A stretch of DNA of 10,691 nucleotides from Nitrosopumilales archaeon (GCA_025350175.1 JANXYF010000012.1:1-10691), one strand, 5' to 3'. Positions 1 through 6,390 are shown, numbered from the stretch's first letter. Numbers and translations are program-made. The notes: generated by a model not told the origin, from the letters alone.

Positions 1-72
1 CCTCCAGACCCAAAAATATGGTTTGCTTTTGAATTTTAATCTGACACTACTGATGCCAGATCTAGTCTAACA

Positions 73-636
73 TTACTCTCCCTCTTTGAACTGATAATAC
101 GGAGGAATAAACGAAGGTTGACTTCCATATACGACAGCAATCTCATCATGTTGTTCCATCTTGGTTTCGTTTACGCCAGTAGTTACTGCCTTGCCGTTTA
201 CAAATATCTTAGGTGTGGCTCCAGTGACTGGAAAGCCGCCTGACGCCTTCCATATGCTAAAGAACTGCCCTAGTGTAAAGTCTCTTGATTTTGGCGATTC
301 CATGTGTATTACCCCACTTGTATCATGTGTATGCATCCAGTACAGGCATGTGTTGCCAATTATACCAATTCTTTCCGGAACCACCATGGAATTTCCATTA
401 ACGTAAAAATCAAGATGTGCGTGATTGTGCAATATCACATATTCTTTTGTGTTGCATTCTATTCCGTCTATAGATGCAGCTGCGCTTGTTGGAATTGAAT
501 CAAGATCATAGCTTACGTATGATATTGTCGCAACTATGCCGGCTATAATGCCTATTGCAATCAGCTTGTTTCTATATTTTCCAGAAGTCTGCTCAAATTT
601 GTTTTTTCGTTTTGAACCTTCTTTTTCTTTAACCAT
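73..636 (-). CDS. Membrane-anchored HxH / HTHD-motif surface protein, putative metal binding
   Basis: 187 residues. A Lys-rich cytosolic start (1-24) is followed by one transmembrane or uncleaved signal segment (about 25-43) and an extracytoplasmic domain. That domain carries H70-x-H72-x-H74, then M101-H102-T-H104-D, H111 and E113 in a 'HTHDTSGVIHMES' run, then 'DFTLGQFFSIW'; Cys61 and Cys97 may pair. The protein at 5217-5747 has the same layout and motifs, so the two are paralogs. I know of similar uncharacterised bacterial and archaeal proteins but no named family. The His spacing suggests bound Cu or Zn outside the cell (inference). I chose the ATG at 636 because it lies 4 bases after the stop of the TRASH gene at 641-811. 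An in-frame ATG at 675 would add 13 residues and overlap that gene. It is the second gene of the operon driven from the 850-863 operator. Confidence 0.8.
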   Translation of the reverse strand: MVKEKEGSKRKNKFEQTSGKYRNKLIAIGIIAGIVATISYVSYDLDSIPTSAAASIDGIECNTKEYVILHNHAHLDFYVNGNSMVVPERIGIIGNTCLYWMHTHDTSGVIHMESPKSRDFTLGQFFSIWKASGGFPVTGATPKIFVNGKAVTTGVNETKMEQHDEIAVVYGSQPSFIPPYYQFKEGE

Positions 637-640
637 TTTC

Positions 641-811
641 CTAACAACAACCAAAGCCTCTTTCTTGATCTTCATTCTTTCTTGTAATCTGAATATTTAC
701 ATATTTTTGTGCGTGTTTGTCTGAGCAGAAATATTTTCCAAATTTTTTAAATGATGCATCTTTCCTTACATCCATCCCACAAATAGGCCAGTGTTTCTGT
801 AAACCAAACAT
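641..811 (-). CDS. Small TRASH/YHS-like Cys protein (56 aa)
   Basis: The 56-residue reading frame starts MFGLQKHWPICGMDVRKDAS. The pattern C11-G-M-D-V, then a short loop, then G-K-Y-F-C29-S-D-K-H33-A-x-x-Y matches the TRASH/YHS pattern (C-x-x-C/G-M ... F-C-S-x-x-C/H) known from archaeal and bacterial metal-handling proteins. The first Cys of the usual CPxC pair is Trp here, so ligands may be C11, C29, H33 and perhaps the C-terminal C55-C56. A GGAG lies just before the ATG (GGAGATCATG). Its promoter holds the 850-863 operator, 39 bases from the start. The frame overlaps only the doubtful 5' extension of the next gene and ends 4 bases before that gene's preferred ATG. Likely role: cytosolic metal sensing or carriage (inference). 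The family match is by eye. Confidence 0.75.
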   Translation of the reverse strand: MFGLQKHWPICGMDVRKDASFKKFGKYFCSDKHAQKYVNIQITRKNEDQERGFGCC

Positions 812-849
812 GATCTCCTGTGATGCTTTGAGATATATTAATACGGAAG

Positions 850-863
850 TTTACAAATGTAAA
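850..863 (-). promoter_or_regulatory. Operator 1 (TTTACAAATGTAAA) and promoter
   Basis: Near-perfect palindrome containing TACAnnTGTA. On the minus strand it is followed by a 6-base gap, a TATA-like box (833-843, TATTAATATAT) centred 27 bases before the ATG at 811. It is 14/14 identical to operator 3. It serves the TRASH / HxH operon (811 down to 73). It lies just past the 3' end of the propeller gene (stop at 889), so it cannot act on that gene's start. Confidence 0.8.
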
Positions 864-888
864 ATTATTTTTAAAGTCAATTATAAAT

Positions 889-2454
889 TCATGGTGTGAC
901 AATCAAATCCATGAATATGGTTTTTGTCACTGCCCCGTCAGTTGCACTAATTCCAAGTGTATAGTTTCCAGGCTTTGCTCCATTGTTTTGTAATTCAAGT
1001 TTTGTTAAAGCAGGAGAACTTTCTTTGGAAAAGTCTATGAAGTCTTTTGTAAAGTTGACTGATATTTTTGCAAATTCACCGTTTGGCTCCATTGAACTTG
1101 ATGCTTTAAGAAATAAAACCTTGTTTCCGTAAATCTTCACGTTTACAGATGCATTTTCTTGTATAGTATTGTTGCCAGACAAGACCACTCTTATGGAATC
1201 AGATTTGATATCAAATGGTACTGATGTACTACGGTCTACTACTCCGAGCTTGTCATTATTCCATTGTGAGAACCACAATCTGTTTGAGTTCAGTGGATCA
1301 AGTGAGAGATTCAAGGTAAATACCTGTTCGTAGTATGCCTTCTGGTCCATTAGATTTTGTCTAGATACAATATTGTTTAGCATGTATGGGGAAGGATCAG
1401 GTAGTGAGTTATTTGGTATCTCAAACTCTGTCAATTCATGATCTGTAATATTGAGAAATGCTATCCTATTCCCTTGGTGTTCATTGAACCATATGCCTTT
1501 GTGGTCAAGACTTTCTCTCATCCAGAAAGGAAGGGTAGGAATCGAATAGTTATATTGTGCAGGTGTGAATCTTTTCCAAACTTTTGATTCTAGACCATAC
1601 TCGGAAATTGTACTAGGAACATGCTCTGTGACCCATATAGTCTGGTTGTTTGGCACCAAAACATCTGTAGGGGATGCAAATCTGTCATCAGACTGTGGTA
1701 TTTCTAGGATTTTTCCCACATTGATAACAAGATTGTTTTCATTTTTTATTGCTACATATTTTGCTATCTTTCCTTTTCCCAGCTCAGCCACCCAAATATA
1801 TCCATCTTCCAGAAACAGTCCGCTTGGAGTTGTGTTTTCACCAAGAGGGAACTCTGTTATCTTGTACAAACCTTGGCTCTTTGTTTTTTGAATCACTCCA
1901 ATTGTGTTGCCTGTCAGTGTGGTGTACCATATGTTTCCAGTTTTGTTGTCGACTTTCATCTGAAATGGAGGCAAGCTTGTGTGAAAGATTTGGAATTTTT
2001 CTGTGCTGGGATCAAAACGCCAAAGAGGATTTCCTCCAAACTGAGAGAACCAAATGAAACCATCATTGTCTTCAACCATTGACCACACCATGGCCTGACC
2101 ATGTTTGTCCTCTGGAATTGGATATGATTCCAAAGTTCCACCTTTTGGATCAAGACGAAGTAGAGTGTGAGAAAATGATCCTGATGTCCAAACTAATCCA
2201 TTTCTATCGACTAAAACACCATTTGGACCTGTCCCATTTGGAAGTGAAAAGACAGTCACGTATGCATTTTTCAATGGGGACTGAATTTCCGAAGTGTTAG
2301 CATGCTGAAGAGAAACTGAAGTTAGATCACTTGCGCGATTCTCTGCAGAAGATTTTTTATTTTCTGTTGTCAGAACTACAAAGTTAAGCAGAACAAAACC
2401 AGCTATAGCTAAGATGATTATTGATGTTATTATTACAAGTCTTGTTGAAGTCAA
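889..2454 (-). CDS. Membrane-anchored Vgb/NHL-type beta-propeller protein
   Basis: 521 residues, TTG start. An N-terminal hydrophobic anchor (about 6-29) is followed by a seven-blade propeller (about 65-415). Each blade carries a recurring 'G-x-(I/V/L)-W-(F/V/Y)-(S/T/A)' strand with Trp at 89, 135, 176, 221, 274, 322 and 394. This is the pattern of the virginiamycin B lyase-like / streptogramin lyase fold. A beta-sandwich-like tail (about 420-521) ends in 'PGNYTLGISATDG'. True antibiotic lyase activity is not implied; most archaeal members are uncharacterised. The TTG follows the rhodanese stop by two bases (TAAGGTTG), and a TGA lies four codons upstream in frame, so this is the only workable start and the two genes are translationally linked. 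The location predicts an extracellular domain tethered to the membrane. Confidence 0.82.
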   Translation of the reverse strand: MTSTRLVIITSIIILAIAGFVLLNFVVLTTENKKSSAENRASDLTSVSLQHANTSEIQSPLKNAYVTVFSLPNGTGPNGVLVDRNGLVWTSGSFSHTLLRLDPKGGTLESYPIPEDKHGQAMVWSMVEDNDGFIWFSQFGGNPLWRFDPSTEKFQIFHTSLPPFQMKVDNKTGNIWYTTLTGNTIGVIQKTKSQGLYKITEFPLGENTTPSGLFLEDGYIWVAELGKGKIAKYVAIKNENNLVINVGKILEIPQSDDRFASPTDVLVPNNQTIWVTEHVPSTISEYGLESKVWKRFTPAQYNYSIPTLPFWMRESLDHKGIWFNEHQGNRIAFLNITDHELTEFEIPNNSLPDPSPYMLNNIVSRQNLMDQKAYYEQVFTLNLSLDPLNSNRLWFSQWNNDKLGVVDRSTSVPFDIKSDSIRVVLSGNNTIQENASVNVKIYGNKVLFLKASSSMEPNGEFAKISVNFTKDFIDFSKESSPALTKLELQNNGAKPGNYTLGISATDGAVTKTIFMDLIVTP

Positions 2455-2456
2455 CC

Positions 2457-3302
2457 TTATTTTTCAACTGGATTTCCAATCATGTTGCCCCATTCAGTCC
2501 ATGAACCATCGTAGTTTCTTACTTGTGGGTATCCTAGCAGGTATTTGAGGACAAACCAGGAGTGAGACGATCTTTCTCCTATTCTGCAGTAGCATATAAC
2601 ATCCTTGTCTGATGTAATACCCTTTGATTCGTAAATTTTCTTTAGTTCATCTATGGATTTGAAGGTACCATCAGTATCATTTACTGCGGTGGCCCACGGG
2701 ATGTTGTTTGCTTTTGGTATGTGGCCGCCTCTCTGCGCGTGCTCCATTGGATATTCTGGAGGTGCAGTTATCTCTCCAGAAAATTCTTTTGGAGAACGTA
2801 CATCAACTAGCACAGTATCCTGTCTTTCAATAGCTCTTCTGACGTCAAACAGATATGCTCGCAGTCCCTCATCTGGAGGAAGAGAAACGTATTTTGTTTT
2901 TTGAATCTGCAGCTCGTCTTTTGTGTATGGTTTCTTTTCTAATTCCCATTTCTTTCTACCACCATTCATTAGTTTGACATTCTTATGTCCATAGTATTTG
3001 AAAATCCAAAATACAAATGCGGCAAACCAATTATTAAAATCGCCATAAAGCACTACTTCTGATTCTGGAATTATTCCATTTCTTGACATCAGGTCTTCAA
3101 ACTGAGATTTGCTAATGACGTCTCTTCTTACAGGATCGTTGATATCGCGTTTCCACCATATCAGGCCGGCGCCTTGGATGTGACCTTGCCTGTAGGAATT
3201 TTCTGGATCATAGTCTACTTCAATAATCCTAATTGCTTTATTTGAGACATTTTTTGAGACCCACTCTGTATCGGTTAAAACATTTGGGTTTGCATAATTC
3301 AT
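2457..3302 (-). CDS. Tandem-domain rhodanese (thiosulfate/3-mercaptopyruvate sulfurtransferase)
   Basis: 281 residues, the usual length for two-domain sulfurtransferases. The N-terminal domain (about 8-125) has Asp where the catalytic Cys would be ('LYGDFNNWFAAF'), as is normal for the inactive half. The C-terminal domain (about 150-278) has the CRIGERS active-site loop with catalytic Cys239, preceded by 'DVRSPKEF' and 'RGGHIPKANNIPW'. It transfers sulfane sulfur from thiosulfate or mercaptopyruvate to thiols or cyanide; no signal peptide is seen, so it is cytosolic. It is the first gene of an operon with the beta-propeller, under operator 2, which is 41 bases before the ATG. Its presence in a putative metal regulon suggests sulfur donation or thiol repair during metal stress (inference). 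Confidence 0.9.
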   Translation of the reverse strand: MNYANPNVLTDTEWVSKNVSNKAIRIIEVDYDPENSYRQGHIQGAGLIWWKRDINDPVRRDVISKSQFEDLMSRNGIIPESEVVLYGDFNNWFAAFVFWIFKYYGHKNVKLMNGGRKKWELEKKPYTKDELQIQKTKYVSLPPDEGLRAYLFDVRRAIERQDTVLVDVRSPKEFSGEITAPPEYPMEHAQRGGHIPKANNIPWATAVNDTDGTFKSIDELKKIYESKGITSDKDVICYCRIGERSSHSWFVLKYLLGYPQVRNYDGSWTEWGNMIGNPVEK

Positions 3303-3342
3303 TTCAGTATTCTTACAACGGTGGGATGTATAATTCTAGTAG

Positions 3343-3356
3343 TTTACAAACGTAAA
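3343..3356 (-). promoter_or_regulatory. Operator 2 (TTTACAAACGTAAA) and promoter
   Basis: One base departs from the palindrome consensus (CGTAAA for TGTAAA). It shares the left flank GTAG with operator 3. On the minus strand a 7-base gap is followed by a TATA-like box (3326-3335, AATTATACAT) centred 29 bases before the rhodanese ATG. On the plus strand ATTAAAGTAT (3364-3373) could be a second TATA box serving the 26-residue reading frame at 3408. Confidence 0.75.
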
Positions 3357-3393
3357 GATTGGGATTAAAGTATGGCCAAATGAAACGTAACTC

Positions 3394-3451
3394 GCAATCA
3401 ACATGACATGGAACTCCCATTTCTTTTCCTACCACCCATGCTGTTGATTGC
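3394..3451. repeat. 9-base inverted repeat with 40-base loop
   Basis: GCAATCAAC (3394-3402) and GTTGATTGC (3443-3451) are exact inverse complements. They bracket the start and middle of the short reading frame at 3408-3488. They could form an RNA hairpin over its start, or be chance in AT-rich DNA. Confidence 0.4.
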
Positions 3452-3488
3452 AACAATTTCAACAAAAATATATTCCAAAAAGAAGTGA
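3408..3488 (+). CDS. Possible 26-aa single-span membrane peptide
   Basis: A short reading frame starts MELPFLFLPPMLLIATIS and ends in a basic YSKKK tail, which is what one expects of a one-helix membrane peptide (positive-inside C terminus). It lies divergent from the rhodanese operon. Operator 2 (edge 52 bases away) and a TATA-like ATTAAAGTAT (3364-3373) sit upstream, similar to the looser geometry of the gene at 4599-5102. No ribosome binding site is evident. At this length the frame could occur by chance, and I recognise no family. Operators 3 and 4 are clearly two-sided, which makes a two-sided operator 2 plausible. Confidence 0.3.
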   Translation: MELPFLFLPPMLLIATISTKIYSKKK

Positions 3489-3502
3489 TGAAAAGATTTC
3501 GA

Positions 3503-3643
3503 CTATAATTTAAATTTCATCGGGTCTTTGTCAAACCTTGCTTTGCAGTGAGGACAGCAGAAATAAACTGCCTTTCCACCAAATAGGGACTTTACACTAG
3601 TATTCTCGTCTACTTCCATTCCGCATACCGGGTCTTTTGCCAT
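3503..3643 (-). CDS. Small YHS-domain metal-binding protein (46 aa)
   Basis: 46 residues starting MAKDPVCGMEVDENTSVKSL. It is a canonical YHS domain: D-P-V-C7-G-M-x-V, a short variable strand, then 'GGKAVYFCCPHCKARFDKDP' with C29, C30 and C33. YHS domains are found beside or fused to copper ATPases and metal-responsive proteins and are thought to bind metal through these Cys residues. The whole protein is one domain, so it probably acts as a cytosolic carrier or buffer (inference). Operator 3 lies 47 bases upstream, shared with the divergent CxxC membrane protein. A TATA-like CTTAAATTT (3673-3681) sits between operator and ATG. Confidence 0.88.
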   Translation of the reverse strand: MAKDPVCGMEVDENTSVKSLFGGKAVYFCCPHCKARFDKDPMKFKL

Positions 3644-3689
3644 AAACTGATCTCTAATGTTACAAATATCTGAAATTTAAGAATAGTAG

Positions 3690-3703
3690 TTTACAAATGT
3701 AAA
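3690..3703. promoter_or_regulatory. Operator 3 (TTTACAAATGTAAA), divergent promoter
   Basis: It sits almost centrally between two divergent starts: 47 bases from the YHS ATG (minus) and 44 bases from the membrane-protein TTG (plus). Each side has its own TATA-like box: AAATTTAAG (3673-3681, read on minus) and ATTAATATTA (3713-3722, centred 29 bases before the TTG). Operator-to-TATA gaps are 8 and 9 bases. Confidence 0.85.
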
Positions 3704-3746
3704 CGACCTGAAATTAATATTACCTTGATTATATAAAATCCGTACA

Positions 3747-4595
3747 TTGGAAAAACAAAAAACAAAACTCAACCGTTCTGCCAAGGCGCTGATCATCGTA
3801 GGATTTGTATCAATTGCTATCTCATTTCTGGCATATGGGGGAAACCAAAACATCATAGTTACTCCGGCCGCAATGCCACCACTGCAAAAACTTGCAGTTG
3901 CAACTTATGTGGTACTTTTGCTTTCGTTTGGAGCCATCAGTTTAGGTCTTTACAGGTTCTACAAAACAAAGGTCTTGGTTCCTGACAATTCCATATCTTC
4001 CATTGTTGCAAGTGCGATAAGCAACAAGAGAGGGAGACAGATCTTCATTGCAAGTTTCATAGGATACGGATTGTTTTTTGCATTCACATCAGGCATGATA
4101 CTTTACAAGCCGGAGATAAATGCAACAGATTTTGGATTTCCAACACCGCCTTACGCAGAGCTCTCTCCTTGCTGCGGTCCTCCTGGCAACATGCCCATGT
4201 TTCTTGCATTCTTTACGGAGCATATAGGATTACAAGTAATACCGTTCAATCTTGTTTTATTGGTAATTGTTTCATTTTTGGTCTCTACAAACTTTGTTCT
4301 TTTCTCAAAGACATTTGCACTCACAAGAAAGAAAGGAAGCCTTGGAGTTGTCGGAGCAGGAACCGGTTTGTTTGCAGGATGCCCGACGTGTGCAGGGACG
4401 GCATTCTTTTTGATTACAGGTCTGTGGAGCAGTGCAACGGCTACGGCCACTACGCTGTTTCTCACAACGTATCAAGTACAGCTTCAGACACTGTTTCTGA
4501 TCATATCCATACCAATACTTGCTGTTACACCGCTTATCATGACAAGGAACATCAGAAAATCCCAGATGGGAAGTTGCGCGCTAGATCAAAAATAA
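3747..4595 (+). CDS. Six-span membrane protein with CPTC motif, putative metal transporter
   Basis: 282 residues with about six transmembrane segments (14-31, 48-70, 98-119, 165-188, 200-225, 246-267). Cys residues are placed for metal or redox work: C142-C143 in an outside-facing 'SPCCGPPGNMPMF' loop and C212-P-T-C215 inside the fifth span. The C-terminal half (about 165-267) resembles the whole of the neighbouring minus-strand protein: Asn, two spans later a CxxC, then 'FLTTYQVQL' versus 'FLTNYDIPL'. I recognise no named family; a copper or other soft-metal carrier, or a thiol-redox membrane protein, would fit. TTG start: a TGA seven codons upstream in frame excludes an earlier start, and the next Met lies beyond the first span. 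A TATA-like box is centred 29 bases upstream. Confidence 0.8.
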   Translation: MEKQKTKLNRSAKALIIVGFVSIAISFLAYGGNQNIIVTPAAMPPLQKLAVATYVVLLLSFGAISLGLYRFYKTKVLVPDNSISSIVASAISNKRGRQIFIASFIGYGLFFAFTSGMILYKPEINATDFGFPTPPYAELSPCCGPPGNMPMFLAFFTEHIGLQVIPFNLVLLVIVSFLVSTNFVLFSKTFALTRKKGSLGVVGAGTGLFAGCPTCAGTAFFLITGLWSSATATATTLFLTTYQVQLQTLFLIISIPILAVTPLIMTRNIRKSQMGSCALDQK

Positions 4596-4598
4596 ATT

Positions 4599-5102
4599 TC
4601 AGAGATTCTTCTCAGATGGACGCGTACAAACAGTATTCAGTTTGCGATTTGCAGAATAGTATGCAAACAGTAACAGGCCTATAGCTCCAAGCCGCAACGG
4701 AATGTCATAGTTTGTAAGAAACGCGGACGTGGCAACTCCGACTGCTCCAAAACTGCTTGCAAGAAACAGTCCTACCGAGCTGCAACTGGCACAGACGCTT
4801 GGCACCACACCAGAGACTGGACCTGAGAAGAAAGTTGCTCCAAGTTTAGAATTGGATTGCCTGAAAGCATAGATGTTCATTGGTATGACAATCCCAAGAA
4901 GAACCGCGGTGATGTTTGATATGACAAATCCGGGCACGTTGTTTGAAAAATAAAATGAAAACATCGGAGAAAGAAACAGTGTCTGGTCAAACAGATTCAA
5001 GAGGATCCAAAACACTGTTGCAACAGCAACAGCCATTGCAACATATGTTCTGCTGGAAAAGACAGTTCTTGTGGGACCTGCAAACTGGGACAATTTTGTC
5101 AT
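4599..5102 (-). CDS. Four-span CxxC membrane protein, related to its convergent neighbour
   Basis: 167 residues with four predicted spans (about 18-39, 58-80, 92-116, 136-152) and C104-A-S-C107 within the third. By eye it lines up with residues 165-267 of the 3747-4595 product: Asn63/Asn168, CxxC at 104/212, then 'FLTNY' 24-26 residues later. It is therefore a shorter member of the same unnamed family. The gene ends only three bases from the stop of that neighbour, tail to tail, and its start faces operator 4 (58 bases away, a longer spacing than the others). A TATA-like TTTAAAATAA (5136-5145, minus) sits 39 bases before the ATG. Two homologous membrane proteins under one operator type suggests they act in the same transport step, perhaps as partners (inference). 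Confidence 0.8.
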   Translation of the reverse strand: MTKLSQFAGPTRTVFSSRTYVAMAVAVATVFWILLNLFDQTLFLSPMFSFYFSNNVPGFVISNITAVLLGIVIPMNIYAFRQSNSKLGATFFSGPVSGVVPSVCASCSSVGLFLASSFGAVGVATSAFLTNYDIPLRLGAIGLLLFAYYSANRKLNTVCTRPSEKNL

Positions 5103-5159
5103 GATATCAATCTCTTCGATACTCTAACACTGTGTTTATTTTAAATCATGCCACGATAA

Positions 5160-5173
5160 TTTACAATTGTAAA
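5160..5173. promoter_or_regulatory. Operator 4 (TTTACAATTGTAAA), divergent promoter
   Basis: Perfect 14-base palindrome between divergent genes. Plus side: 8-base gap, TATA-like GATAAATAT (5182-5190), centred 31 bases before the ATG at 5217. Minus side: 14-base gap, TATA-like TTTAAAATAA (5136-5145), centred 39 bases before the ATG at 5102. Read on the minus strand its flank GTAG matches operators 2 and 3. Confidence 0.85.
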
Positions 5174-5216
5174 CTACCATTGATAAATATGGTACAGGCG
5201 TAGGCAAGTTGCAAAA

Positions 5217-5747
5217 ATGGGACGCGATGAGATGCCGCAAGAAAAGTTTGGAAAATCGAACAAGAAAATCAAGGGATTTGTCATTGCCGGTGCACTGATA
5301 GCACTTGCAGTAGGAGTTAGTTTGTTTATGCTCACTTCAAGTTCATCTGTTTCCAAGCTGCCGATTTCCAACTCTCCATCAAGTTATCCTCATGATTCCA
5401 TGGGGATGATGCACATACATCCGCATTTTACTCTTATCATAGATGAAAAACCTGCTGTAGTACCTGCGCAAATTGGCATAGACCAGTCTCTATGGAATAT
5501 GCATACGTTGGACTCGTATGGAATGACCGGCATGGCTCCGCTTCATACGCATGATATTTCGGGATCAATACATGTGGAGTCGTACAAGGATCAGGACTAC
5601 ACCCTAGGCCAACTCTTACTCATTTGGGGATTATCACTTGACAATTATAACGTAAAGGTTACTGTCGATGGAAATTATGTTTCTGATTACAAAGATCTTG
5701 CCCTAAAGGACGGTCAACAGATAGTAATGAACATCACGACAAAATAA
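5217..5747 (+). CDS. Membrane-anchored Met/His-rich HxHxH surface protein
   Basis: 176 residues. A basic cytosolic start (1-19) and one membrane segment (about 20-40) precede an extracytoplasmic domain. That domain opens with 'DSMGMMHIHPHF' (M62, M64, M65, H66, H68, H70) and continues with M95-H96, then H110-T-H112-D and H119 in 'HTHDISGSIHVES', then 'DYTLGQLLLIW'. It is a paralog of the 73-636 product but has gained a Met cluster and lacks the Cys pair. Met/His clusters of this type are typical of extracellular Cu(I)/Cu(II) sites (family-level knowledge); the metal here is inferred. A TATA-like box lies 31 bases before the ATG and operator 4 is 44 bases before it, shared with the divergent CxxC membrane protein. 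Confidence 0.85.
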   Translation: MGRDEMPQEKFGKSNKKIKGFVIAGALIALAVGVSLFMLTSSSSVSKLPISNSPSSYPHDSMGMMHIHPHFTLIIDEKPAVVPAQIGIDQSLWNMHTLDSYGMTGMAPLHTHDISGSIHVESYKDQDYTLGQLLLIWGLSLDNYNVKVTVDGNYVSDYKDLALKDGQQIVMNITTK

Positions 5748-5750
5748 AAT

Positions 5751-5764
5751 CTTACAATTGTAAA
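5751..5764 (+). promoter_or_regulatory. Operator 5 (CTTACAATTGTAAA) and promoter
   Basis: 13 of 14 positions match the consensus, with a perfect 12-base core TTACAATTGTAA. An 8-base gap is followed by TATA-like TTCAAATAT (5773-5781), centred 30 bases before the ATG at 5807. It begins three bases after the stop of the preceding gene, so it gives 5807-6555 its own promoter. Confidence 0.82.
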
Positions 5765-5806
5765 CGTGTAGATTCAAATATCATTTTGATGTAATATCTG
5801 TTAAAA

Positions 5807-6361
5807 ATGAAAAAAATTGTCATCTCCGTTATCATAGCATCGGTAATTTTTGGTGTAATAGGTTTGAGTTCTGCCAACGTGTTCGGGTTGGACAGCTTGG
5901 GAATTGTGTCGGGAAACTCTCACTCTGATTCCATGAGCAAGATGATGACTAACGGAATGATGGGCAGTATGATGAGTGGCGGAAACATGATGGGAAATGG
6001 AGGAATGCAGTGCTCAATGATGACTGATTCGCCGCAGGATGTTATAATCAAGGTGAAATCAAGCCAACAGGTATCGGCTGGAAAAGAATCTCATATCATA
6101 CTGCTTGTAACAGACAAGAACAAGACTCCTCTCAACGATGCAAGAGTGATAGTCGGAATCGAGAGAGGAGCTCCAATGTCTACGATGGACATGATGGGAG
6201 GCATGTTTTCTGCAGAAAATATTGGTAATGGAAAATACATTGTGAAGTTCACACTTGATACTGCCGGATACTATACCCTACATACTCACGTGATTCCTTC
6301 TGGCAAGTCAATGTATTCTATGATGGAGAACCACATGGACATTGGGATCATTGCGAAATAA
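5807..6361 (+). CDS. Secreted Met-rich protein with YtkA/Ig-like domain, putative copper binding
   Basis: 184 residues. A clear signal peptide (about 1-27, 'MKKIVISVIIASVIFGVIGL' start) is followed by a Met-rich stretch (43-72) holding twelve Met and Cys69, built from repeated MM-x-x-x-MM units. A beta-sandwich domain (about 76-184) has the 'KNKTPLNDARV' and 'GKYIVKFTLDTAGYYTLHTHV' strands seen in YtkA-like/FixH-type domains. Extra Met lies in loops (M124-M133, M169-M177). Met-rich motifs of this sort bind Cu(I) in periplasmic copper proteins (established for other families), so extracellular copper capture or buffering is likely. The domain match is by eye. It has its own operator-bearing promoter and is followed 29 bases on by a small Cys protein gene. 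Confidence 0.82.
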   Translation: MKKIVISVIIASVIFGVIGLSSANVFGLDSLGIVSGNSHSDSMSKMMTNGMMGSMMSGGNMMGNGGMQCSMMTDSPQDVIIKVKSSQQVSAGKESHIILLVTDKNKTPLNDARVIVGIERGAPMSTMDMMGGMFSAENIGNGKYIVKFTLDTAGYYTLHTHVIPSGKSMYSMMENHMDIGIIAK

Positions 6362-6390
6362 AACAATGGACTTTTCTGAGATATTTGACA

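Noticed and set aside
637..675. Longer N terminus (ATG at 675) for the HxH surface protein
   Set aside because: It would overlap the TRASH gene by 35 bases. The ATG at 636 lies just after that gene's stop and keeps the anchor and domain intact.
889..2454. True virginiamycin B lyase (antibiotic resistance)
   Set aside because: Only the propeller fold pattern is seen. Membrane anchor, extra C-terminal domain and metal-gene context do not support antibiotic inactivation.
4169..4684. 171-residue plus-strand open frame
   Set aside because: It overlaps the six-span membrane protein in another frame, runs past its end, and has Cys/His/Tyr-rich shadow composition without hydrophobic pattern.
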